Assembly: GCA_021789215.1 (NCBI GenBank)
Contig: JAJYJS010000007.1
Span: 1-64,000 of the forward strand
Length of the DNA stretch: 64,000 nt
Direction: 5' to 3'
Source of the DNA: Nitrospirota bacterium
GTDB taxonomy: Bacteria; Nitrospirota; Thermodesulfovibrionia; Thermodesulfovibrionales; JdFR-88
A program made the translations under genes and the position numbers. Below are positions 51,201 through 59,181 of this stretch, one piece after another (position 1 is the stretch's first letter; each line of letters begins with the position of its first letter). The notes beneath the pieces are model-generated. The model saw only the letters and a program-made list of their open reading frames with translations. It searched no databases and was not told the DNA's origin.

Positions 51201-54200
51201 CCATGCCGCTTGCCCCGCCGCCGCTGGCATTTATGGTATTGGCTTGTATGTGGCCGTCGGCCCCGCTGGTGCTGATGGTTACCGTGCCGCCGATGCCGCC
51301 ATGCCCGCCACTCGAGTTTGCTCTGCCACCCTTCGCGGATACATTATCGGCAATTATGCCGGACCCTGGGCCGCTTGTGTTGATCGTCACCGTGCCGCCG
51401 GTGCCGCCCTGCCCGCTCGTACCGTTCGCCGTTCCGCCGTTGGCATTTATGTTGCCGGTAACGTATATGGGCGAACTGGGCGCATAATTCATCCCGCCGT
51501 CAGAGGTTACGCCGGTCTTTATCGTGACTTCGCCGCCGTTGCCGCCGTTAAGACCTTTGCCGCCGTTGGCGTTTATGCTGCCGCTAACGTCTATTTGCGC
51601 CCCCGCGCCGCCGGTGGTTATCGTGACGTCGCCGCCGTTTCCGCCATTGCTGCCGAGGTTGCTGGCGCCGTTGGCGTCCAGCGTGCCCGCCATGGTTATG
51701 GAGCCGCCGGGGTTGCCGTTCACCGTGGATATCGTTATATTGCCCGCGTTCGCACCAGGTGTGGAGGAGCCGGTTTCTATTCCGCTGGTTGCGTCTATAT
51801 ACACGGTGCTTGCCTCTATGTCCGCGTTGCCGCCGTTTGTGGTTATGCGGCCGCCAAGTGCCATACCCTTCAGCAGGACCTCACCTTTAAGGGCCGTGAG
51901 GTCCGCGTCTCCGCCGTAGGTGCGGACGGAAGAGTCCTCCAGGGTAATGCCGCCGTTATCGGAGGTTAGCCATGCGTGATAGCCGCTGTTTGCGCTGACC
52001 AGGCTGCCGATCAGCGTTATGCCGCCAGCCGCGTGAAGCTCCACGTTGCCGCCCGTGTTGAAAGTGCCGATGCTGCTGCTATCGTCAAGGGAGATGGCGC
52101 CATTCTTCGAATCCACTGTTATATTGCCGCCGCCGTAGGTGCCGATAGAGCCGTTCTCGGGGAGCGCTTTCGTGTTGGTGAGGATGACGTCTCCGTTGTC
52201 CGTTGTGACGTTTATCGAGCCGCCGCCGGTCGTCTGTATGAAGCTCCCGTCCAGGGTGATATTGCCGTTCAGGGCCTCAAGGACCACATCGCCCGAGGCA
52301 TTAAGGTTGTTAATTGGATCGATATTGAAGCCCGTGCCGTCCACGAAGTCCACGGTCCCGACAGCGCCCTCAAGCGTGGCGACGGCGTTGTCCGGATTGG
52401 TAAGCGTGAACTGGCCGCCCGCGCCTTTGAGGTCCAGGAGGTCGGTAACGATATACCCGTCAGGCAGGGTCTCGCTGGCCGCGCCGCTTGTGGTGATGGT
52501 CACGCTGCCGGATGCACCGTTTTTGCCGGGCGTAGAGCCCACGCCGTGCATGGCCGATATTGCGCCTTTGATGTTCACGGATGAGGAAGGGTCGCCGGTT
52601 GCCGTGGTTATTCTGATGGCGCCGCCGTTGCCGCCAATTATGCCCGAACCGCCGTTGGCGTCGATAACGTTTACGGTTATGGAGGAACCCGTGCCTTTTG
52701 TGGTCAGGCCCACGTTGCCTGCGTTCCCGCCGCCAAGGCCCGAGCCGCCATCGGTATCTATTACGCCGCCGGTAAGGTCTATGTTCGCATCCGGGTTATT
52801 GGTCTTTATCGAGACATCGCCGCCGTTTCCGCCGATAAAGCCATTCTGCCCGTGGGCATCCAGCCCGCCCGCGATGCTCACCGTTCCGCCGGAGTTGATG
52901 GTGATATTGCCCGCGCTCGCGCCCGGAGTCGGCACCCAGTTGGAGGCGCCAGAGGTCTGCATCCTGGCAGTATCTATACCACTTCCGGCGTCTATGCTGA
53001 CGCCTTTGCCGCCCGCGTTGAGATATATGTCCCCGGTTGGGCCGAACGCGACTATGTTATTGCCAGCGCCGGTAAGCGAAATGCCGCCATTTAGCGCGTT
53101 AAGGGTGACGTCCCCGCCGCCCAGCGTGCCCACGCCCGCCGCGCCGGAAAGGCCGATATTGCCGTTATCAGAGGTGAGCGTGACGGCGCCGCCGCCAAGT
53201 GTGCCCACGGTCCTGTAAGTGCCCATTATCTGCGGACCCATGCCGCCGGTGAGGGTGATATCGCCGTCTGCCGCCGACCCTTCAGCATGAAGGTCTATGT
53301 AGCCGGTCCCTGCCGCCTCGATGCCGCTGTCTGTGACGGATATCCCCCCAGTCGCCGCCGTAACGGTTATGTTGCCCGCTCCGGTCGTCGCGATAAAACT
53401 TCCGCCGGTGAGGGTGATATCGCCGGTTACGGCCTCAAGGGTTATATCACCGGTAGCGATAAGCTCCGGAGAGACGCTGAAGCCGTTTCCGTCCACGAAG
53501 TCCACACTGCCGATGGGGATGTTATTGTTGCTGATGTCCAGGTTGGCCCCGCCCTCAATCGCGGCCACCGTGTTGAGCGGGTTGGTAAGCGTGAACTGGC
53601 CGCCCGCGCCCTCCAAATCCAGAATATCCGTGGTGATAGTGCCGCTTGCGCCCTCGGTTGCCGTGCCGCTCGTGGTGAGGGTCACGCTGCCGCCCGCGCC
53701 GTTTGTGCTGTGCAAAGCCGCTATCGTACCATTTAAGGTTATGGCCGAGGCGGGGTCGCTTGTTGCCGTCTTCAGTGTGACCGTGCCGCCCGCGCCGCCT
53801 GTAACGCTGCCGTATTCGCCATCGGCGTTTATGGAACCGCCTGTTATCGTGGAGCCGGTTCCGGATGTTTCTATGTCCACGCCGCCGCCGCTGCCGCCTG
53901 CGCCGGGAGCATAATGGCTGCCGATGCCGCCTTGCACGTTTATGCTCTCGAAGGTTATATCGGAGCTGGTCCCATGCGTAAAGATCCTCACCGTGCCACC
54001 CTTGCCGCCCGTGCCGCCGGTAGGAGCGCTGCCGCCTTTAGCGGATATGGCCCCGGCTGTCTGGGCTATATTTGCGCTCACGCCGGTAGTCTCTATGTCG
54101 ATAGTTCCGCCGGTGCCGCCGTTCCAGCCCGCATGGCCGTTGGCGTTAAGCGTCCCGCTTATCGTTATCGCGCCGGGTGTCGCACCAGCATCCGTGTATA

Positions 54201-57200
54201 TCGATATGTTGCCGCCCTTTTGGCCCGCGGCCGTCCCGTAGGTGTTTATGCCGCCCACGGTCAGGTTGCCATTATTCGTGAAGGTCACGGAACCGATGGG
54301 GGTATTGGGGATGGTGGTCCCGCCCTCTATCGTGCCGACTTCGTTATTCACAAAACTGCCCAAAGTCCCCAGGTTGAACGTGCCGCCCGCGCCTTCCAGG
54401 TCCAGGAGGCCAGCCGTTATGACGCCCGCGCCCGTCTCGCTCACCGTGCCGGAGGATGTGAGTGTCACGGTGCCCGTGCCGCCCGCATTCAGGCTGTTGC
54501 CGATGGTGATGCCCGCAGGGCCGACCAGACTTATCGTGCCGTCCGCACCTGTTGCAAGCCCTGATCCGCCGTAAGCATATATCCAACCGTTCGTGGTGAT
54601 GCTGCCGCCGGAAGTTATCGATACCTTGTTAGCCGCACCGCCCGCTCCGTTTGTCCCGGTTGCCCAGCCGCCGGAGCCGCCAACTACGGAGATATCTCCG
54701 TCAACATTTATCTGCGAGGACGCGCCGGTTGTCTGCAAGGTAACTTGGCCGGCGTTTCCGCCCAGCCCGCCATTGCCGCCTGCGCCGCCCGCGCCGTAAC
54801 CAGGTGCGCCACCGCCATTGCCGCCAGTGCCGCCAGTGCCGCCATTGCCGCCAGTAGCGTATAAATTGCCTATGCTTATAATTGCGTTGTCGCCGGTTGC
54901 GGTTATGAGAACATTTGCGCCCGCGCCGCCCTGGCCGCCTTCACCGCCCTGGCCGCCGGCCCCACCCCAGGTAAAGCCCGGTCCGCCTGCGCCGCCTGCG
55001 CCGCCTGCGCCGCCGTCGGCCTCTACCTGCCCGACATATATCGTGGAGTTATGACCTCCGGAGGTTATCTGAACGGTCACATCGCCGCCATTGCCGCCAA
55101 CACCCCCGGCACCACCAGCTCCGCCCCCGTGCGTGCCAGAGAAAGCTAATCCAGTTCCGCCCATGCCGCCCGCGCCGCCCTGGCCGCCTTCACCGCCCCA
55201 CGTGTTTATGAGGCCCGTGGATATGGACGCACCGCTGGTGGTTATATTCACCGTACCACCCGCGCCGCCCACGCCGCCGACACCACCGGCACCGCCTGCG
55301 CCGTCATAACTGAAGCCCGCGGTTATGGCGCCCGCGCCGCCCTGGCCGCCCGCGCCGCCAGTACCGCCTGCCGAGTCTATGGGGTCGGTAATGGTTATTG
55401 ACGCGTTGGAGCCGGCCGTGCTTATAGTGACGTCGCCGCCTTTGCCGCCAACGCCGCCGGCACCACCAGCTCCGCCCCCGCCGCCTGCCGACACGACGCC
55501 GCTCGCACCCGCGCCGCCCGTGTGGGCCGCGCCGCCGTTTGTTTGTATGACGCCGCCGGAGATGTTTATCGCAGCGTCCGGCCCCTGTGTGCTTATCATG
55601 ATATTTCCGCCGTTGCCACCGTTGATGTATGAGGCGGACCCTGCCTGGCCGTTTGCGTACAGGTTGCCGCCTATGGTTATGGCGCCCGCGCCCGCCGCTG
55701 TGGAGGTGGTCTTCAGGGTTATGTCCCCGCCCGAGTCTCCGGGATTGATCCCGACTGTGGATATGTTGCCGCTTATCGTAAGGCCAGTGTTCGCCGTGAG
55801 GTCCACATAGCCGCCAGCGCCGCCATTCGTGCTGATGGTTTCCCCGAATAGCAGGGTGATACCGCCGTTTACCGAGGTGAGGTCCACGGGACCAACGGAA
55901 GCGATGCCATCCACCGCCAGATTGCCGCTGTCCGTGAAGCTCACGCTGCCGATTGGTCCACCAAGGCCGCCTTCAAGCGTGTTTACAGCGTTATTCGCGT
56001 TGGTGAGATTGAACGTGCCGCCTTCCAGATCAAGGATATTGGCCGTTATCGGGGCCATCTGGCTGACATAGGAGCCTTCTATTTCCGCAATGACCCCCGG
56101 CGCAAGCCCGGAAAGGTCCAGCGCGCTGTCAATGTTTACCACACCGTTGGCGTTGCCGAGCACCAGAGCCAAGGTTGGATCAACCAGGGTCAAATTGGCA
56201 GCGGGCACGCATAGGTCGCCCGCGGCGCAGATTGTCCCCGCGGCCACCATGTCCATGCCGGTCCCCGGCGCCGCCGGACCTATGGTTACTACGCTGCCCA
56301 ACACCCGGCCGCCGATGGTTATCGTGCCGTCCGCACCGCCTAAAAGGCTGATGTAATTATCGACGCCCGGAACAAGTCCCGTCCCGCCCAGAGCCGTGAG
56401 CCTGCCGGTGGTGTTTATGCTGGAGCCCGCGCCAGGGGCGCTCAAGGTTATGCTTCCGCCTGTGCCGCCTGCGAAACCGGAGCCGCCGGAGGCGTTTATC
56501 GAACCGACCGTTATCGAGGCGTCCTGGCCGCCCGTGGTTATGCCGACCGTCCCGCCTGTGCCGCCTGCGAAACCGGAGCCGCCGGAGGCGTTTATCGAGC
56601 CGACCGTTATCGAGGCGTTGTCGCCGCTTGTGCTGATGGTGACAGCGCCGCCCTTACCGCCGCCGCTGGTAAGGCTATTTGCCCCGTGGGCGTCCAGTGC
56701 GCCCTGTATGTTCACCTTGCCGTTGCCGCCGTTGATGATTATACCGCCCGCGTCCACGCCGGAACCGCCGGTGACGTAGGTGTTTATGTTGCTTACACTG
56801 TCCCCGGTTACGCCGGTTACCGCCGCGATATCGACCGCGCCGCCGTCCGTGCTGATGGTGCTGCCGGTAAGGCTGACGCTGCCTCCCGCCAATCCATAAT
56901 TGGAGACATCCACATAGCCGCCGTTTGTGCTGATAATGCTGTGATTGAGCTGCACGTCGCCGCTGCCCCCGAAACCCGCATTCAGTCTTATATTGAGCGG
57001 CCCCGCCCCGGGCGTCGACTTTATGTTGCCGTTCAGGTAAATGGTGTTGTCCGCATTGAGCGTAAGGGCGACGGGAGTAAGGCCCGAGTCCGTGATGCTG
57101 TAGCCCGGCTCCAGAGTGATATCGCCGTTCTGAGCGCCAGTCCCGCTGGTTGTAATGGTCAGGTTCGTGCCAGCGCTGAGAGTCTGGCTGATCTGCGACG

Positions 57201-58725
57201 CGGTGATGGTGACAGTCCCGGTGTTGCTCGGATACCAGTTCTGGCTTATTGCGTTGCCAGTTGTTGAATAGTTAGCATTGCCCGTGGTGGAGCCGCCGAT
57301 CTTGACGTTCCATGGGTCCAGGAGCCATACGCCCGCCTTGCCGGCCGGGGCGCCAAGGTTGACAGTCGCGCCCTGCACGTTAAGCTCATGCCCGGAAGTC
57401 TCCACAAAGCCGCCGTCGCCGCCCTGCGCCCCGCCCGTGGCCTCTATCGCGCCGTGGAACTGCGTGTAATCGTTGGACCAGAGGACGACGTTTCCGCCGT
57501 TGCCGCTGGTAATAGCGTCCGCATTCAGTGTGACATTCTTGCCGCCATATACCGCGCTTGCGTCCGCCGCGCCGCCAATGCTCGCGCCGTGCTCGCCGCC
57601 GCCTATATAGATGTTTCCGCCGCCCGCGTCGCCGGAGACGTCAAGATGGGCGTTACCGAAAAGCCCGATCTCGTCGCCCGTAAGCTCTATCGTGCCGCCC
57701 GTCTGCCCAGCGCCCTTGCCGCTGGCATCGAGGACGCCGGAGTTGGCCACAACCCCGTGGCTTCCGCCGGAAAGGACAATCTGCCCGTCCTGCGAGCCCA
57801 GGGTGGCCGCCTCTATGATGCCGGAGTTGTTCACGACCGAGGAAAGCAGCGTGTTGGCGGCGTCCGCCGACAGGAGCACCGTGCCGCCGTCCGCTTTTAT
57901 CGTGCCCGTGTTGCTCACCACCGAGCTTATCGGCTTGCCGTCCGGCCCGGTGACTTCCGAAGCCGTCTGGCCGGAGACCTGGTACGTGATGAGCCCGTCG
58001 CCGAAGAAGTCCACAGTGAAGGAATTGCCGGAGGCAAGGGCCACCTTGCCCAGGTTGGCCACTATCAGCCCCTGGTTGCTCACGGCCGGGGCAACGAGGA
58101 AGACAAACCCGTTATCGGCCACTTTTATCTGGCCCTGGTTTATTACATAAGAGGAGTTTTTCAGGGGGTCCTGATTAAAGATGTATTTGCCCTGCATGAA
58201 GTCGCTGTCTTTTATGTTAAAGGTGCTGGCGAGCAGTCCGGCCACGTCCACCTTCGACGCCGGGCCGAAGACCACGCCATTGGGGTTGATTATAAAGACC
58301 CGCCCGTTGGCGACGAGCTGGCCCATGATGGAGGAGGGGTCCGCACCGGTCACCCGGTTCAAGATCACGGAGGATGCGCCGGGCTGGAGATATTTTACAA
58401 GCTCGTTTACGTTTATGCTGTACCCGTTCCAGTTTATTATGGCGCGGTCCGTGGACTGCGTTATCTGCATCTGCGTGGAGCTTAACTGCGAGATCGCGGC
58501 GCCGCCCGCCGCAACCTGGCCGCCCGTGGGCAACGCCCAGGCGCGGCCCGTGGCCAGGGCCGACGTCAATATGGCCCCCGTGGCCGCCGCGGTGGCAATC
58601 CTCCTTATCTCGCCGCTGTCGTAGAGCACCCGCTCCGGAAAGCTAAGATAAATGCTGCCGCTTGCAATCCTCCGTACCCTCTGCTTTTTCAACCCCGTTT
58701 TATTCCTTCTCTTAATCTTGAACAT
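42277..58725 (-). CDS. Giant two-partner-secretion exoprotein (filamentous haemagglutinin/TpsA family), ~5.48k aa
   Basis: Extended signal region, TPS domain with NPNGVVFGPASKVDVAGLLAST, very long GGxGGxVTISTSGxxSxI Gly-rich repeats; single ORF. Start at ATG 58725 (MFKIKRRNKTGLKK) preferred over 58821. Confidence 0.93.
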   Translation of the reverse strand: MFKIKRRNKTGLKKQRVRRIASGSIYLSFPERVLYDSGEIRRIATAAATGAILTSALATGRAWALPTGGQVAAGGAAISQLSSTQMQITQSTDRAIINWNGYSINVNELVKYLQPGASSVILNRVTGADPSSIMGQLVANGRVFIINPNGVVFGPASKVDVAGLLASTFNIKDSDFMQGKYIFNQDPLKNSSYVINQGQIKVADNGFVFLVAPAVSNQGLIVANLGKVALASGNSFTVDFFGDGLITYQVSGQTASEVTGPDGKPISSVVSNTGTIKADGGTVLLSADAANTLLSSVVNNSGIIEAATLGSQDGQIVLSGGSHGVVANSGVLDASGKGAGQTGGTIELTGDEIGLFGNAHLDVSGDAGGGNIYIGGGEHGASIGGAADASAVYGGKNVTLNADAITSGNGGNVVLWSNDYTQFHGAIEATGGAQGGDGGFVETSGHELNVQGATVNLGAPAGKAGVWLLDPWNVKIGGSTTGNANYSTTGNAISQNWYPSNTGTVTITASQISQTLSAGTNLTITTSGTGAQNGDITLEPGYSITDSGLTPVALTLNADNTIYLNGNIKSTPGAGPLNIRLNAGFGGSGDVQLNHSIISTNGGYVDVSNYGLAGGSVSLTGSTISTDGGAVDIAAVTGVTGDSVSNINTYVTGGSGVDAGGIIINGGNGKVNIQGALDAHGANSLTSGGGKGGAVTISTSGDNASITVGSINASGGSGFAGGTGGTVGITTGGQDASITVGSINASGGSGFAGGTGGSITLSAPGAGSSINTTGRLTALGGTGLVPGVDNYISLLGGADGTITIGGRVLGSVVTIGPAAPGTGMDMVAAGTICAAGDLCVPAANLTLVDPTLALVLGNANGVVNIDSALDLSGLAPGVIAEIEGSYVSQMAPITANILDLEGGTFNLTNANNAVNTLEGGLGGPIGSVSFTDSGNLAVDGIASVGPVDLTSVNGGITLLFGETISTNGGAGGYVDLTANTGLTISGNISTVGINPGDSGGDITLKTTSTAAGAGAITIGGNLYANGQAGSASYINGGNGGNIMISTQGPDAAINISGGVIQTNGGAAHTGGAGASGVVSAGGGGGAGGAGGVGGKGGDVTISTAGSNASITITDPIDSAGGTGGAGGQGGAGAITAGFSYDGAGGAGGVGGVGGAGGTVNITTSGASISTGLINTWGGEGGQGGAGGMGGTGLAFSGTHGGGAGGAGGVGGNGGDVTVQITSGGHNSTIYVGQVEADGGAGGAGGAGGPGFTWGGAGGQGGEGGQGGAGANVLITATGDNAIISIGNLYATGGNGGTGGTGGNGGGAPGYGAGGAGGNGGLGGNAGQVTLQTTGASSQINVDGDISVVGGSGGWATGTNGAGGAANKVSITSGGSITTNGWIYAYGGSGLATGADGTISLVGPAGITIGNSLNAGGTGTVTLTSSGTVSETGAGVITAGLLDLEGAGGTFNLGTLGSFVNNEVGTIEGGTTIPNTPIGSVTFTNNGNLTVGGINTYGTAAGQKGGNISIYTDAGATPGAITISGTLNANGHAGWNGGTGGTIDIETTGVSANIAQTAGAISAKGGSAPTGGTGGKGGTVRIFTHGTSSDITFESINVQGGIGSHYAPGAGGSGGGVDIETSGTGSTITGGSINADGEYGSVTGGAGGTVTLKTATSDPASAITLNGTIAALHSTNGAGGSVTLTTSGTATEGASGTITTDILDLEGAGGQFTLTNPLNTVAAIEGGANLDISNNNIPIGSVDFVDGNGFSVSPELIATGDITLEAVTGDITLTGGSFIATTGAGNITVTAATGGISVTDSGIEAAGTGYIDLHAEGSAADGDITLTGGMGPQIMGTYRTVGTLGGGAVTLTSDNGNIGLSGAAGVGTLGGGDVTLNALNGGISLTGAGNNIVAFGPTGDIYLNAGGKGVSIDAGSGIDTARMQTSGASNWVPTPGASAGNITINSGGTVSIAGGLDAHGQNGFIGGNGGDVSIKTNNPDANIDLTGGVIDTDGGSGLGGGNAGNVGLTTKGTGSSITVNVIDANGGSGIIGGNGGAIRITTATGDPSSSVNIKGAISAMHGVGSTPGKNGASGSVTITTSGAASETLPDGYIVTDLLDLKGAGGQFTLTNPDNAVATLEGAVGTVDFVDGTGFNIDPINNLNASGDVVLEALNGNITLDGSFIQTTGGGSINVTTDNGDVILTNTKALPENGSIGTYGGGNITVDSKNGAISLDDSSSIGTFNTGGNVELHAAGGITLIGSLVSANSGYHAWLTSDNGGITLEDSSVRTYGGDADLTALKGEVLLKGMALGGRITTNGGNADIEASTVYIDATSGIETGSSTPGANAGNITISTVNGNPGGSITMAGTLDANGASNLGSNGGNGGDVTITTGGAGAQIDVSGSINANGGKGLNGGNGGEVTIKTGVTSDGGMNYAPSSPIYVTGNINANGGTANGTSGQGGTGGTVTINTSGPGSGIIADNVSAKGGRANSSGGHGGIGGTVTISTSGADGHIQANTINASGGGASGMGSYGGDGGKVTIKTGAYQDSQGVWHSTSNSGSITVDDITANGGAASGTDGIDGIGGTVTISTSGPGSDIIADYVSANGGSANWNGGQGGIGGTVTISTSGAGSGISAYYVSANGGSVVGSGGIGGDGGTVTISTSGDNSTIAAVEVYADGGYASSSGFKGGIGGHVSISTSGNGATIGAYGISVDGGNAGGISGIGGDAGSADNGGGINISTSGNGATITANNIDADGGNGGLQGGKGGSVSITTSGNGAGIKAGSSIAINANGGRASGSGSIGGDGGNVTISTSGISSGIIATDIRAEGSSAASGQGGKGGTVKIYTTGLNSVISANTVNANGGYGYTQGGNGGSISIYTTGNGAAITASGIHANGGGSSGPQATGQGGDGGKVTIYTTGGTASGAGAAIDVSNVSVDGGEMRGQSGKGGNAGGSTNGGGVYISTSGNKATITAIGITAEGGNANGTSGTGGKGGTIYIQTGVTSAKGAENGATGAWIHASTVSADGASATGVGGIAGSAGSITISTSGNYSNISANNVWAWGGGAGEYAVWGDGITGGDGGSVSITTGGSHAGIAATSVGAGGGSGLSTGGNAGIVTISSHGSFSGIVAKEIRDEPGRGATPGGSGAVSITTTGATSAPIAAHSVLAYGGRSSGGSYGPGDSVVLSTAGTKSDITAGNIWAEGSGGSVSITTDTSDIQITNSVTALGGGTGMVTLTTNGTASEIGSGFIQTDTLDLESYGGAATGGTFYLTGDNQVAVLEGGAGGGGPIGSVDFVDASALTIENVNLNGNDGGGNAANIDAVNQITLTGTVDSTASGAAVQITSDNAGITLQDANIHTNDGDVDLTALNGKVYLDYFLGAGSTITTNGGNVDIEAGTADVDAYSTINTGSTTAGNNAGNITISTVKGTTSGAITMAGTLEANGANNPEGNGGRGGDITITTGGAGANIAITGTVNSNGGSANGANVTGGNGGTIKIMTGVTADGGTNGATGANITATGINANGGWVTGTSATGGTGGTVIISTSGDNSTVSLNLSGLTGGNATGQNAQGGNGGTLTITTNGKGSGINNTYDIYAWGGNAAGTSAKAGNGGTFDLETHGLTAGISAGYMGLNGGFGFSGANGGDGGSITFNTTGPNSGIVAGYLNVAGGSAIEGAGDGGNGGTVSLSTGQAGSDININGPILANGGAGTAEGAGGFVDLTTTTSNINIGSTVSATGGSVTAGGSNPAGVVTITTSGTASETSSGVINANLLDLEGLNGTFILDTPGNQVNTLEGGIKGPVIGSVDFVDGIDLTVHDLYSAHAVNITGSGSITLPKGFTISTDGSTSGSVSLTAYQNITIGGAISTAGVGIGERGGDINLTTTRTDGTSEDHSAINISGSLNADGASGAFMGIPGGDGGTIIITTNGTYAGIDVQDGAEISANGGSGGYGGFFFGGSRAGGTGGIGGTVVIDAKGANSTINLESGSTINVNGGRGGAGGTGMAGDTGSNGNTGYAGGQGGTGGAVTITAEQGNSTITIGGMISADGGIGGAGGQGGAGGQGYSGNWNGSAYTTKGGTGGQGGQGGAGGQGGQGGIVTITAAQGSSSITIDGEIDANGGQGGVGGQGGQGGIGGSGTVAGAPGANGSAGIGGNGGIGGGVIIATSGSNASITLDGSINADGGSGVTGGIGGHVGVFSGISGGAGTSSLITAYNIAANGGNGVTGGHGGQITISTSGPNSGISAGSMSANGGNASGQGGDGGTITISTSGTGAWINTGDLYANGGAGVNGGTGGTVLIMTHGSTAGISADHVYADGGAASGQDGDGGQVSISTTGNSSTIAAGHIYADGGSGTSKAAGGNGGTVTITTTGLGSGIDVSYIGADARHGWSTSGGQGGNGGIVTISTSGSSSPITASKIYAYGGDASSGQGGDGGTITISTNGSSSDITINGPVVVNAGSGSTSGAGGFVNLTTTTSNINIGSTVSATGGSVTAGGSNPAGVVTITTNGIASEGPAGEMTGVINANLLDLEGADGQFILVNESNDVATLEGGLPVPIGSVDFVDGSGFDIKFHNLVATHDITLDAKTGDISLFFGGILTTGGGSIDVTTDEGGIYVLGGIVTENGGDVTVTAANDVTLSDQSFIGTANGGAVNVTANNGDITLTGSFIGTGGADDVTLTAGNGIYLYDDNDGTGSFVAALGGGSVYLTAKGSHGVTVDPNSVIAAIGGTISGSGWGLSAVAPIPGASGGNVTITSGGPVSIAGAIDVYGQDSGGIGPFIPEVNTGGNGGNVTITTTGTDSYVEVSGKIDAHGGAGGATTTVGEGGTVNYHGSQGGNVTISTSGPGAYIDVDNSNGDSGIDVSGGDGQNGLAGGHGGNVDISTSGTGSTIYVHYVKADGGDAHDAKAGDGGTINIGTTGVSSGISASAINAWGGFANTNPGSGGNINITATRNFSPITVSGVEACGEYAANYTNGVGGDGGSIYIATGGDDSSITVNGEIGAYGSSGSGIRGGDGGTVTIQTGGTSSGITINGDISAYGGSNWEGGYQTGGKGGKVTVKTTGDSSPITGDGNIYANGGTALFTGGDGGPVTISTSGKASDIDLGGEIHANGGSATGEGGTGGNGGSVSINATGSGSVVSLGSINAMGGSGSVANGYDGSVTIAASGITLNGDVYAGDITLAAGAPGTPMVIGDSGSGLYVSDSDLEYVHPTRSLTLGSKNTGAVTISAGTSDSLTNGYFYGLGTVKLTIEGASVDIASELSGPSGAQLTLKADGGMITSESKDDVVTAPGGLVLTAKSGIGQSTSYIYTETGTLGASTGTGGIYIHNNGDGTVDLTSVTTGSGDIILGADGGITLGTVDAEGGSVTLVAGGSILGADGNKVTATQGATLDALGGELGTAADPINVDVTGGYLSLYALDGGHLTGSAPYIYVLFNTEPTPGHHQSNLFYYDRHMLGYNPIGFLPDDAAGYLAIQEAMREMSGATSGENWLYTVPGEGERLWRIQGENQGY
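45282..45411. repeat. 130 bp intragenic direct repeat, copy 1 (1 mismatch to 47526-47655)
   Basis: ttgtggttatggtcacgacgccggcgggattagag...cacgaaaccgcccgcgcc. Confidence 0.9.
47526..47655. repeat. 130 bp intragenic direct repeat, copy 2
   Basis: Same sequence as 45282-45411 except ggTccac for ggTtcac. Confidence 0.9.
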
Positions 58726-59179
58726 GACTCCCCTCTTTGGTTGCGCGGACATCCGCGTCCGCGCCAGTTTTATGAGGACGGCCGCAACCGCTGCCGCCAA
58801 CACCCGCTTTCGCCCTCGCAAAGGTGTCGTTAAGCGCCATAAGCTCCTCCGCCTTGCTTTTATACAGCCTGGAGAGGTTCGCGTTCAGAAGCGCGGCCTC
58901 CATGCTCAGCTTCCCACAAACAGCCTCGGTCATCTCAAGCGCGGACAGGAGGCATGATTCCGCCTCATCCAGCTTGCCGTTTATCGTGAGGACAAACCCC
59001 AGATTATTGGCCGCGTTCACCGTCTTCCTGTGCTTCCTGCCGTATGCCTTCCTGCTCCATTCGAAAAGCTCCCTCGCGATCGAAAGCGCGTCGGCAGCCT
59101 TCTTCTCCTTTACCAGGGCGGCGACCTGCCCGTTCATGGCGGCCCACTTTTCATCGTCCTTTTTGCTTAGTGAAAACAA
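58712..59179 (-). CDS. Small TPR-repeat protein
   Basis: TVNAANNLGFVLTINGKLDEAESCLLSALEMTE; stop overlaps the TpsA start by 14 nt. Confidence 0.75.
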   Translation of the reverse strand: MFSLSKKDDEKWAAMNGQVAALVKEKKAADALSIARELFEWSRKAYGRKHRKTVNAANNLGFVLTINGKLDEAESCLLSALEMTEAVCGKLSMEAALLNANLSRLYKSKAEELMALNDTFARAKAGVGGSGCGRPHKTGADADVRATKEGSHVQD

Positions 59180-59181
59180 GG

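Noticed and set aside
42506-58646. Many plus-strand ORFs (up to 435 aa, Pro/Ala-rich) across the tpsA region
   Set aside because: They are antisense mirrors of the Gly-codon-rich tpsA frame (GGC/GCC); no SD sites or domain signatures, and their Pro repeats correspond to TpsA Gly repeats.
42277-58725. Possible assembly artefact, fused paralogues or contact-dependent toxin
   Set aside because: Single continuous frame with coherent N-terminal TPS domain; no toxin or VENN-like domain recognised. Artefact cannot be fully excluded without long reads.
58726-58821. N-terminal extension of the TpsA ORF
   Set aside because: Overlaps the TPR gene; the downstream ATG at 58725 begins a normal long TPS signal region.
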